64,000 bases of DNA from positions 7,006,001 to 7,070,000 of the forward strand of contig BSBN01000829.1 of assembly GCA_027924645.1 (NCBI GenBank), in the 5' to 3' direction. Source of the DNA: Cunninghamia lanceolata. Its lineage: Eukaryota > Streptophyta > Pinopsida > Cupressales > Cupressaceae. Made by a program: the position numbers and the translations under genes. The first letter of the stretch is position 1; each line of letters opens with the position of its first letter. The notes below the pieces were generated by a model. It had not been told where the DNA came from. It saw nothing but the letters and a program-made list of their open reading frames with translations, and ran no database searches. This document shows, piece by piece, positions 11,061 through 22,637 of the stretch.

Positions 11061-11540
11061 GTGACTATCTATCTCTCGCCCATTTCATCTCTATTTTTAT
11101 AGTCTATTGTGGCAGCCATAACTTTAAGTTTATGAACTAGGTTCCTCTAACATTTTTATATATGGCGCACGACTTAGTTTTCTAAATCATACCTAGAAAG
11201 CATTTATACCCAGTTTGTCATTTTGTAGATATGAATGTTTTGTGACTATCTACCTCTCAGCCATTTCGTCTCTGGTTTATCAGTCTGTTACGTTAGCCAT
11301 AACCTTAGTTTTATGAACTGGGTTTCTCTACGGATTTTATATATGGTGCACAATTGAGTTATCTAAATCATTTCCAGAAATAGTCTATACCCAATTTGTT
11401 ATTTCATAGATATGAATATTTTGGGACTGTCTACCTCTCGCCGGTTTCGTCTGTCTTAAAACAGTTAGTTGCGTCACCAATAACTCTATATTTTCGAATT
11501 GGGTTTCTCTAAGATTTTTCAACAAATTCATTTTGTGCAT
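11061..11540. repeat. Roughly 181-bp tandem subrepeats inside LTR copy 1
   Basis: The phrase GTGACTATCTA-CTCTC-CC-TTTC starts at 11061, 11242 and (as GGGACTGTCT) 11423, a spacing of 181 bases. Each unit also repeats the AACT-GGTTTCTCTA and TATATGG-GCAC phrases. The same triplet recurs in LTR 2 (from about 17536) and LTR 3 (from about 23969), so it predates the array. Confidence 0.8.
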
Positions 11541-11549
11541 ATCGTATGA

Positions 11550-11777
11550 TCATTGTTTTCCATCATATGACTCTCTTTGAGGCATTCCATCAACCAGTCC
11601 GCATGCTTTGTCTATGCGTTCACATTTTACATTGTTGTTAGCTTCTAAAGCTTTCTCAACAAATTCATTTTGTGATAATCCTACCTTATGTATGTTAGGT
11701 AGAAATCCTATGTTTTGAGTTGAGATTGGGAAGCAGTAGTATGTTAGAAAATTATATAGGTTCATAGTGTTTTGCAT
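11550..11777 (-). pseudogene. PPR-like ORF antisense in LTR 1
   Basis: A 75-codon minus-strand frame ends with VKCERIDKACGLVDGMPQRE, which closely follows the plant PPR (PLS class) consensus Y-A-K-C-G-x-I-D-K-A-x-x-L-F-D-x-M-P-Q-R. The preceding NIHKVGLSQNEFVEKAL matches the usual IH-x-x-G-x-x-x-x-x-FV-x-x-AL lead-in. PPR proteins are organelle RNA-binding proteins. This is a captured fragment of about one and a half repeats, not a full gene. It lies antisense to the LTR. The frame stays open in all three LTRs, with a few amino-acid changes. Confidence 0.6.
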
Positions 11778-14761
11778 TAAAATGTTATTTGGTAAGATGT
11801 GAGTTGGAAATCTTGCTTATGAGAAAATATGTAGGTTTGCTATGTTTGTTTGGAATTTGTTTGATGTTAGATAGAAGTTATACTTTTGGAAATTTTATGT
11901 AGTTACTCATAGTGGAGGTTATTAGGAAATCATTTAGTTTTCTTTTGAAAATTGTTGTATATAGTAAATGTTTGCAAGAGACTTTGCTCAGGTGTAAACC
12001 ATTTAGGCTCATAGTTGTGTTAGATAATTGTGGATGGTAAATTAGATGTATATGTTACTAGGCTCGTGAAAACTCAAGTCTATAGGAATGCATTCATTGT
12101 GTTGGGTTGTCTTGAAAAGATGATGTTAGATGTTAATTGATGGTTAATGTTGATAGAAAATTTACATAATGTGTTATGTTAGAAATTGTTCAATGCTAGA
12201 TAGAAATTTAAACTGGTAGGAAACTATTAGGGTTACAGTGCTTGATTTAAATTTTAATATTAGATATATTCTTATCTCCTTGTTAAAAATTAAAATGGTT
12301 AGTGTATGTTGGAATCTTCGTGCCACGTAAATGTAAGAATATATAAATATATATCCAATAGTTATCTTCTCTATTAGAATGATTTAATTATATTAGTTCT
12401 TATAGTAATGATAGTGTTCTAATTAAGTTTTGATTATACCCTAGTGATCTAGTAAATGTTAGATGGTAGTTTATGCTTAAGCAAAATATACTTTTTGGTA
12501 AATTGTCATTTAGAAATTATGGTGTTAGATTATAAAATTGGAAGTTTGTTTTCTTCACAAATCTGATACATATGGATAGTGTAAAATTTATATTCATTTA
12601 TAGCATTTTGATTTGTGATGATAAAATGTTAGATGGGCATCTAATCCTATAGGAAATTGTATAGTTTTATCATGGTTGTTTTGTAATTGTAATAAGTATA
12701 GTGGTTGATGTGAAGTTGTAATTCATAGAATGATTTTTGGCACGTGATCAATCTTGTGAAATATGTTTATATAACAAGTAATTAGGAAATACTTATGCTT
12801 TTGGGAGCGGGATGTTTAAGAAACAATGTAGAGCTTGAAGTTAAGCTTGTAATGGTATATAAAGAGTTTAATTTAGTAGATTGAGGTAAATAGTTTATTT
12901 TCGATAGTAACTTATGCAATTTAAGATGTTTATCCTATTCTCATGAATGTGTTCATTAGAAATTGTAGGTTGGAAGATGCTTGATGGAAAAGTTGTGATA
13001 TTGGAAAAATATATATATTACAGTTGTTTGATTATGACTGTAGTTGGTTTAACGTTAAAGAAAGACCTTGCTTATTGTAAATAAGTGCTTATAGATGTTT
13101 TAACTAGAAATGGTAAGTGGCAATCTCGAATGATAAGTTTCACTATTTAGGGTTATAATGATTTGATTATATGAGCTTGTCTTGGCTTTTGTTTATGTAA
13201 GGATGTTCAGTTTCTGGTTCACCTTCCTTGCCTTATTAATTCCTAGAATTGTGAAGTTTTGCTATTTGTGATAACTTGATGTAAGTTGATTTCTTGATTG
13301 AAGCTAGAGTCCTTTGAACCTCTTAACCTCTTTGCTCGATCTCCTCCTTGGTCGTATCTTATGTTTTTGGAGTATTATGTTACCTTGGGGTGGAGTTTGA
13401 TCTATGTTGGTTGTTGTGAAGTAGGAATCTTGTGTGATGTCATGGCCACTTGTTGTCAATATGGAAGTGTTGACTTGGTCTGATTATGGTTTCATTATCT
13501 TTGGTTGTACCTAACTCCAGAGGTGAGGTGTCTTGATCTTTGGTCCAGATAGTGACATGTCAATGTAGTGGGATATCTGGATTTTCGTATCCTGTAATGA
13601 ATGGGGAATGGTCTCTTGGATACAATACTGGGTCTTGATGGTATTGCTCCAATTTGGAAGAGATTATAATGATTTATTATTGTGGCCTAGAGAATGGAGT
13701 AAGTTATGGCTCAGATCTGATTTGTGACCTTTATACCTATTGTTGTGGTTTGTATGATTGATCAGAGAATGCTAAGGCAGTGGCTTTCATGGTGGGGCTG
13801 ATGCCTAGTGAGAGGCTACCTGGGTAACCCTATGGAAGTAGTAAGCATGTGGAAAACTTAATGACTTAATCAAGAGGGTTGGGGTATTAAAACACTTAAC
13901 AAGATAAGTAAGAGACCTCACCCATGCCTTGAGTGCTCTCACAGGTAAAGGATGGGATGAGAAGGCCTGGTTGGCAAGGCTGGTCTCCTTGTCTCCATGA
14001 GAGGACCTGTCAGCTCCGCATGTGTCACCCTATGGGGCCGGTGCCTAGAGAGAGGCTGCCAGGGTAACCATAGATGGGGGCCAGCTTCTAGTGGTAGATA
14101 GCCTGGGTAACCCATGCTAGGACCATGCGATGACACTATCCTTATGCAATTCAATTTTTTCTTATTGGTTGTGCCTCTAGAGTGATGTTTTGTCTTGTGC
14201 AGCTTTGTTGATATGGTCAGTTGTGTCAAGTCAGTTGTCATTCTATTATTTTTGGGTGTTTTTACTTTGGCTTAGTGGAATCCTCGTTGTTATCTCCTAG
14301 CTCGGAGGGGTGGACCTCAGGGTTCCACATGGTTGGTTGGTAGAGCTATCCAGTGGTCTTGTTGGAGATTTAGTTTGAGTCCTATATAGAGGTGTTCCTA
14401 TTGCAGATTGCTTTCCACCTTCAGAGTTATTGTATACTTTCAAATGTATTCATTTGTATACCGACGTGATCGGTCTTGTAATCTTGTATTGTGACTTTGT
14501 AAATTAACTATCTTGCTAATGTAAAAGTTGATCTTACCTGTAGTAGCAGTTTAATGTATATCTCTTGTGTGGTTTTAACTTTCTATTCACTGATGCAGTT
14601 ATGTTTCCTTAGAGGAGTTAGAAGTGCCCTTTTCTTTATGTTGTGTATTATGATATCTTTGGTTACTGTTATTGCATTTTCTTGCTTAAAAAAAAAATTT
14701 ATTCCTAGAATTTTTGCTTTTGTTAGCCTAACTCTCTAGGGTTGCAAGACGAGGCATTACA

Positions 14762-16183
14762 TTTGGTATCAGAGCCAAGTTGCAACACTGAGACCTCTGG
14801 ATTGTTGTTGTTGCCCTAGGTTAAACGATTTACTCGTTCTAGTGAGTTGGTAATAATATCTCCCACCTGTATGCATTAGTATGAAGGTTGATAAGTTTAT
14901 AGACTTACTCTTTAAGAAATGAATTCTTTATGCTTTATTCTACTTATGTGTCTGCTATGTTCTTTCTCCTTTTCTAGAAAGGTGATGTTGCATCTAACAA
15001 TATGTTCTCCCTACATGTTAATGCATCTAATCATCTGGTGGCATCATGCATCATGAGTTATGTGGTTATGTGATGTTGACATCTTTACATGGTTGCTTGA
15101 AAATCTATATCTAACCTCTAGATGGTCATGACCTCTTATGGATGAATTGTTGTAATTTATGGAAATTATCATTGTGTATGCTATGTAAGAACTGTATGCA
15201 GGAGATCAAATGAGAGCCTGTGTTGGGCCTATGAGATCAGGAACGTGATAATGTAAGTCAATTATAGTTTGAATTATTCCTGTATGTGATATCTTATATT
15301 CCTTTTATATCTTCTTGCATAAGGAAGAAAATTGCATATTTCTGTAGTTTACTAGAAAGAAATTGTATTGTAATAAAGATAGAAGTTGTTTAGATAAGAG
15401 GATGTAGTTAACATAATAGTTTGAGTGTTGGTGTACATTCTCTAACACATGCTAGAACTTGTGTCCTTGAGTGTTGTGTAGCAGATACTCCCTTTTTGTG
15501 GCTAAAATTAGTCACATCGTGATGTGAATTTGTTGTAATTTGGTTGTTTTGAAAATTTTGATAGTAGCTTTATGTGTAGTAGGGGGGGTTAACAGTGAGT
15601 TTTTTTTCTTCGAACCTTCTTATGTCAAGAATGGTCACCAAGACTCTTTTCTTTATTCTTGATTTATTGAAATTTGTTGGCACTTTGTGACTTAAAGTTG
15701 GATTTGATTGTTTTTCCATGTGGGTTTGTATCTATTTTTTTTAATTTTCTATGGTGGATATTTTGAATGTTTAATTCTGTTGGCCCCATTTTGTGGTAAG
15801 TGTTGTTTCTATCATGTTCATTTCGAACCTCTGATAGTATGTTCAAGGGAGGACTCCACGGAGAATTGCACTTTGCATGGTTGGTAATTAGTGGGAATAA
15901 GATATGAGATGAATTTTTTCCATAGTTATATGTGACTGCAATTCTTTGGATTGTATGAGATTGCCAGAAAAAGTGTAATTGGATATAAGTAGATCATAGG
16001 ATGCGCCATAAAGGTAAAGAATAGATGTTCTTCTTATCTTTTATTGAACATTTGTGCTTGTTTTATGAACAATTGTTTACTATGGATGAGTATGTTGGCA
16101 ATGGAATATGGCAATAATAATATATTATGTTTCTACCCTAATCTATGACTTCCAAGAGTAAGACAAGTTTTAGGGGGGGAGGA
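14762..16183 (+). other. Internal region 1 (non-coding) with PBS and polypurine tract
   Basis: TGGTATCAGAGCC at 14764-14776 is a perfect tRNA-Met primer-binding word two bases after the LTR end. The region ends with a tract of seven G followed by AGGA (16173-16183) just before the next TGTAGTGCC. The 1.4 kb between them contains no recognisable gag, protease, RT or integrase on either strand. It may carry only packaging and priming signals. Confidence 0.85.
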
Positions 16184-19100
16184 TGTAGTGCCCCCTCGTT
16201 GTTCGCTTGTGATAGTGGTAGTTCTGCATTGCTCTCTGTCAGTAGGAGATAATTGTTGGTCGTTCATTGCATTGATACAGTTCTGAGACATTTGTTTAGT
16301 AGATTATGATTTATGTTTATTTTGATCTTGATGAACTATGTTTGACTGATATAATTAGACATGTGTTATGAGTTCATGATCGCATTACTATTATTCCAGT
16401 TATGATGCGAATTAATATAATCATGTGTCATTTGATTTGTTGGTATTCGAATTCAGATAAAAGTTGTTATGATATTGTTTCAAGAGCAGAGACAGTGTAG
16501 TACTACTCGCTTCAAGCACCCTACTACGCCATGATTCTCTGACTCTTTGTGTGCATTAGCACATATGTATTTGATCGTATACAACTAATTGTTGGATGCA
16601 GGCTGCAGGTACCGAGCCTTGACTCCACCTGATATAGCAGGTTTGAGCGGGCTCTTGCACCAATGGGTATTAGTGATGTGAGATAACGCGAGGTCTATTC
16701 CACTAGGTCAGTCCTTGTCTTCTGTTGTGGTCTCGAGTCGTGTTGTGACGCTTGGTCCTTGCCTTGTATGTTTGGTAATCTGTGTTTTTGAGTATAGTCA
16801 AGCTGTGTTAATAATGCTCATGTGTGGTTGGATAATACTTTAATGATTTATTATTAACTAATAATGCTTCTATTATGTTTATTGGATAATATTTGTTCTG
16901 GTTATTGTTGCCTTAAAATAAAAATAATTAGTTATGAAGCATTTTTGTTATATAAATAAATAAATAAATGTCCTTATGTAAATTTAGTTTATGAAAAATA
17001 TATTATTCTAGAAGTTAAGTCCATAAATAATAATAACAATAGTAATAAATGTAATTGCAACTAGAGATAAATAAATAAATAATATTTATGTGTTTCCATA
17101 AAATATATTTATCTTGGTCCAGCTGTAAAATGTTAAAAATAGCAAACTGTAAGATATTGTTCATGTAGGAGTTATTACCTCTTATGGGGGGAATCTTCTG
17201 CAAGATTTTAGGGGATTTCTTTCTCTAAATAGGGAGTTTTTTTGTGGTATTTGGGGGGGATTTCTGTCTCATAAGAATGTCAGTAGATGGAACTTTTGGG
17301 GGGAGAGAATGGTTTGTGGCTGCAACAATTGAACCCGACATCGAATCTTCAACCAGTCAAGCAAGCGAAATCAGGTTCCTTTGGTTCTAATTTCTATCTC
17401 ATTTTTCTGTTGAAGCAAATGTTTGATTTATAATTTTTCCTATTGATTGTAATTTTCTTGAGAGGTTAGAAACCTTGTTGTCAGATCCAATTGTGCATGT
17501 CTGTATCATTACATTTCTGGGAATCACCGATTGATGTGACTATCTATCTCTCGCCCATTTCATCTCTATTTTTATAGTCTATTGCGGTAGGCATAAATTT
17601 TAGTTTACAAACTGGGTTACTCTAAGTTTTTTGTATATGGTGCATGACCTAGTTTCCCAAATCATATCCAGAAAGCATTTATACCCAGTTTGGTGTTTTC
17701 TAGATATGAATCTTTTGTGACTATCTACCTCTCAGTCATTTCGTCTTTGGTTTATCAGTCTGTTATGTTAGTCATAACTTTAGTTTTACGAACTAGGTTT
17801 CTGTACAGATTGTATATATGGTGCACACTCTAGTTATCTAAATCATATCAAGAAATAGTCTATACCTAGTTTGTTGTTTCGAAGATATGAATGTTTTGGG
17901 ACTGTCTACCTCTCGTCGATTTCGTCTATCTTGAAACAGTTAGTTGCATCAACAATAACTCTATTTTTGAATTGGGTTTCTCTAAGATTTTTCAGCAAAT
18001 TCATTTTGTGCATATCATATGATCATTGTTTTCCATCATATGACTCTCTTTGAGGCATTCCATCAACCAATCCACATGCTTTGTCTATGCGTTCACATTT
18101 TACATTGTTGTTAGCTTCTAAAGCTTTCTTAACAAATTCATTTTGTGATAATCCTATCTTATGTATGTTAGTTAGAAATCCTATGTTTTGAGTTGAGATT
18201 GGGAAGTGGTAGTATGTTAGAAAATTATATAGGTTCATAGTGTTTTGCATTAAAATGTTATTTGGTAATATGTGAGTTGGAAATCTTGCCTATGAGAAAA
18301 AATGTTGGTTTGCTATGTTTGTTTGGAATTTGTTTGATGTTAGATATAAGTTATACTTTTGGAAATTTTATGTATTTACTCATAGTGGAGGTTATTAGGA
18401 AATCATTTAGTTTTCTTTTGAAAATTGTTGTATATAGTAAATGTTTGCAAGAGACTTTACTCAGGTTTAAACCATTCAGGCTCATAGTTGTGTTAGATAA
18501 TTATGGATGGTAAATTAGATGTATATGTTACTAGGCTCGTGAAAACTCAAGTCTATAGGAATGCATTCATTGTGTTGGGTTGTCTTGAAAAGATGATGTT
18601 AGGTGTTAATTGATTGGTAATGTTGATAGAAAACTTACGTAATGTGTTATGTTAGAAATTGTTCAATGCTAGATAGAAAATTAAACTGGTAGGAAACTAT
18701 TAGGGTTATAGTGCTTGATTTAAATTTTAATATTTGATATATTCTTATATCCTTGTTAAAAATTAAAATGGTTAGTGTATGTTGGAATCTTCGTGCCGCG
18801 TAAATGTAAGAAAAAATATATATCCAATAGTTATCTTCTCTATTAGAATGATTTAATTATATTAGTTCTTATAGTAATGATAGTGTTCTAATTAAGTTTT
18901 GATCATACCCTAGTGATCTAGTAAATGTTAGATGGTAGTTTATGCTTAAGCAAAATATACTTTTTGGTAAATTGTCATTTAGAAATTATGGTGTTAGATT
19001 ATAAAATTGGAAGTTGGTCTTCTTAGCGAATCTGATACATATGGATAGAGTGAAATTTATATTCATTTATAGCATTTTGATTTGTGATGATAAAATGTTA

Positions 19101-21226
19101 GATGGGCATCTAAGCCTATAGGAAATTGTATAGTTTTATCATGGTTGTTTTGTAATTGTAAGAAGTATAGTGGTTGATGTGAAGTTGTAATTCGTAGAAT
19201 GATTTTTGTGACATGATCGGTCTTGCGAAATATGTTTATATAACAAGTAATTAGGAAATACTTATGCTTTTGGGAGCGGGATGTTTAAGAAACAATGTAG
19301 AGCTTGAAGTTAAGCTTGTAATGGTATATAAAGAGTTTAATTTAGTAGATTGAGGTAAATAGTTTATTTTCGATAGTAACTTATGCAATTTAAGATGTTT
19401 ATCCTATTCTCATGAATGTGTTCATTAGAAATTGTAGGTTGGAAGATGCTTGATGGAAAAGTTGTGATATTAGAAAAATATATATATTACAGTTGTTTGA
19501 TTATGATTGTAGTTGGTTTAACGTTAAAGAAAGACCTTGCTTATTGTAAATAAGTGCTTATAGATGTTTTAACTAGAAATGGTAACTGGCAATCCTGAAT
19601 GATAAGTTTCACTATTTAGGGTTATAATGATTTGATTATATGAGCTTGTCTTGGCTTTTGTTTATGTAAGGATGTTCGGTTTCTGGTTCACCTTCCTTGC
19701 CTTATTAATTCCTAGAATTGTGAAGTTTTACTATTTGTGATAACTTGATGTAAGTTGATTTCTTGATTGAATATGGAGTCCTTTGAACCTCTTTGCTCAA
19801 TCTCCTCGTTGGTCATATCTTATGTTTGTATTGGAGTATTATGTTACCTTGGGGTGGAGTTTGATCTATGTTGGTTGTTGTGAAGTAGGAATCTTGTGTG
19901 ATGTCATGGCCACTTGTTGTCAATATGGCAGTGTTGACCTTGTCTGATTATGGTTTCGTTATCTTTGGTTGTACCTAACTCCAGAGGTGAGGTGTCTTGA
20001 TCTTTGGTCTAGATAGTGACATGTCAATGTAGTGGGATATCTGGATTTTTGTATCTTGTAATGAATGGGGAATGGTCTCTTGGATACAGTACTGGGTCTT
20101 CATGGTATTGCTCCAATTCGGAAGAGATTATAAGGATTTATTGTTGTGGCCTAGAGAATGGCGTAAGTTATGGCTCGAATCTGATTTGTGACCTTTATAC
20201 CTGCATGTTGTGGTTTGTATGATTGATCAGAGAACGCTAAGGGAGTGGCTTTCATGGTGGGGCCACTGCCTACTGAGAGGCTGCCTAGGTAACCCCATGG
20301 AAGTAGTAAGCATGTGGAAAACTTAATGACTTAATCAAGAGGGTTGGGATATTAAAACACTTAACAAGATAAGTAAGAGACCTCACCCATGCTTTGAGTG
20401 CTCTCATAGGCGAAGGATGGGATGAGAAGGCCTGGTTGGCAAGGCTGATCTCCTTGTCTACATGAGAGGACCTGTCAGATCCGCATGTGTCACCCTATGG
20501 GGCCGGTGCCTAGAGAGAGGTTGCCAGGGTTACCATAGATGGGGGCCAGCTTCTGGTGGTAGATAGCTTGGGTAACCCATGCTAGGACCATGCGATGACA
20601 CTCTCCTTATGTAGTTCAATTGTTTCTTATTGGTTGTGCCTCTAGAGTGATGTTTTGTCTTGTGCAGCTTTGTTGATATGGTCAGTTGTGCCAAGTCAGT
20701 TGTCATTCTATTATTTTTGGGTGTTGTTACTTTAGCTTAGTGGAATCCTCTTTTTTATCTCCTAGCTCGGAGGGGTGGACCTCAGGGTTCCACCTGGTTG
20801 GGTGGTAGAGCTATCCATTGGTCTTCTTGGAGATTCAATTTGAGTCCTTTGCAGAGTTGTTCTAGTTCCAGATTGCTTTCCACCTTCAGAGTTATTGTAT
20901 ACTTTCAAATGTATTCATTTGTATACTGACATGATCTGTCTTATAATCTTGTATTGTAACTTTGTAAATTGACTATCTTGCTAATGTAAAAGTTGATCTT
21001 ACTTGTAGTAGCAGTTTAATGTATATCTCTTGTGTGGTTTTAACTTTCTATTCAATGATGCAGTTATGTTTCCTTAGAGGAGTTAGAAGTGCACTTTTCT
21101 TTATGTTGTGTATTATGATATCTTTGGTTACTGTTATTGCATTTTCTTGCTTCAAAAAAAAATTTATTCCTGAAATTTTTGGTTTTGTTAGCCTAACACT
21201 CTAGGGTTGCAAGACAAGGCATTACA
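16184..21226 (+). repeat. LTR copy 2 (5043 bp)
   Basis: It is collinear with LTR 1 from TGTAGTGCC to GGCATTACA, with scattered substitutions and small indels. The same subrepeats, antisense PPR-like ORF (18250-18023) and 61-codon plus-strand frame (21019-21204) are present. It is both the 3' LTR of the first unit and the 5' LTR of the second. Confidence 0.9.
18023..18250 (-). pseudogene. PPR-like ORF antisense in LTR 2
   Basis: This is the second copy of the 75-codon frame, with LTNIHKIG and FVKKAL in place of LPNIHKVG and FVEKAL. The PPR core VKCERIDKACGLVDGMPQRE is unchanged. It is open from end to end, like the other two copies. Confidence 0.6.
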
Positions 21227-22637
21227 TTTGGTATTAGAGCTAGGTTACAACACTGAGACCTCTGGATTGTTGTTGTTGCCCTAGGTTAAAGGATTTACTC
21301 ATTCTAGTGATTTGGTAATAGTGTCTCCCACCTGTATGCATTAGTATGAAGGTTGATAAGTTTATAGACTTACTCTTTAAGAAATGAATTCTTTATGCTT
21401 TATTCTACTTATGTGTCTGCTATGTTCTTTCTCCTTTTCTGGAAAGGTGATGTTACATCTAACAATATGTTCTCCCTGCATGTTAATGCATCTAATCATT
21501 TGGTGGCATCATGCATCATGAGTTATGTGGTTATGTGATGTTGACATTTTTACATGGTTGTTTGAAAATCTATATCTAACCCCTAGATGGTCATGACCTC
21601 TTATGGAAGAATTGTTGTAATTTATGGAAGTTATCATTGTATATGCATGTGTAAGAACTGTATGCAGGAGATCAAATGAGAGCTTGTGTTGGGCCTATGA
21701 GATCAGGAACGTGATAATGTAAGTCAATTATAGTTTGAATTATTCATGTATGTGATATCATATATTCCTTTTATATCTTCTTGCATAAGGAAGAAAATTG
21801 CATATTTCCGTAGTTTAGTAGAAAGAAATTTTATTTTAATAAAGATAGAAGTTGTTTAGATAAGAGAATGTAGTTAACATAATAGTTTGAGTGTTGGTGT
21901 ACATTCTGGAACTTGTGTCCTTGAGTGTTGTGTAGTAGAACTCCCTTTTTGTGGCTAAAATTAGTCACATCGTGATGTGAATTTGTTGTAATTTGGTTGT
22001 TTTGAAAATTTTGACAATTGCTTCATGTGTAGTAGGGGGGGTTAATAGTGAGTTTTAGTTCTTTGAACCTTCTTATGTTAGGAATGGTCACCAAGACTCT
22101 TTTCTTTATTCTTGATTTATTAAAATTTGTCGGCACTTTGTGACTTAAAGTTGGATTTGATTGTTTTTCCATGTGGGTTTGTATCTATTTTTTTTTAATT
22201 TTCTATGGTGGATATTCTAAATGTTTGATTCTGTTGGCCCCATTTTGTGGTAAGTGTTGTTTCTATCATGTTCATTTAGAACCTCTGATAGTATGTTCAA
22301 GGGAGGACTCCGTGGAGAATTGCACTTTGCATGGTTGGTAATTAGTGGGAATAAGATATGAGATGAATTTTTTCCATAGTTATATGTGACTGCAATTCTT
22401 TGGATTGTATGAGATTGCCAGAAAAAGTGTAATTGGATATAAGTAGATCATAGGATGTGCCATAAAGGTAAAGAATAGATGTTCTTCTTGTCTTTTATTG
22501 AACATTTGTGCTTGTTTTATGAACAATTGTTTAATATGGATGAGTATGTTGGCAATGGAATATGACAATAATAATATATTATGTTTCTATCCTAATCTGT
22601 GACTTCCAAGAGTAAGTCAAGTTTTAGGGGGGGAGGA
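21227..22637 (+). other. Internal region 2 (non-coding) with mutated PBS and polypurine tract
   Basis: This is a close copy of internal region 1. The primer-binding word is TGGTATTAGAGCT (21229-21241), with C-to-T changes that would weaken tRNA-Met pairing. The polypurine tract, seven G followed by AGGA, ends at 22637. No coding domain is seen. Confidence 0.85.

Larger units (their letters stand above)
9712..14761 (+). repeat. LTR copy 1 (5050 bp)
   Basis: It begins TGTAGTGCC and ends GGCATTACA, a 9-base imperfect terminal inverted repeat, directly before the primer-binding site at 14764. It contains three roughly 181-bp subrepeats at 11061-11540, an antisense PPR-like ORF (11777-11550), a GC-richer structured stretch at 13780-14110, and a plus-strand 61-codon open frame near its end (14554-14739). 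No transposition gene is present. Confidence 0.9.

Noticed and set aside
13780..14110. A GC-richer stretch in the LTRs as a possible tRNA or structured RNA gene
   Set aside because: Phrases such as GCCTAGAGAGAGGCTGCC repeat and could fold, but no acceptor or T-arm pattern or pol III boxes were found.
14554..14739. A 61-codon hydrophobic plus-strand frame, conserved in all three giant LTRs (also 21019-21204 and 27453-27638)
   Set aside because: The three LTRs are copies of one sequence, so a short frame is expected to be shared. The frame is hydrophobic only because the DNA is T-rich, and no motif or start context supports it.
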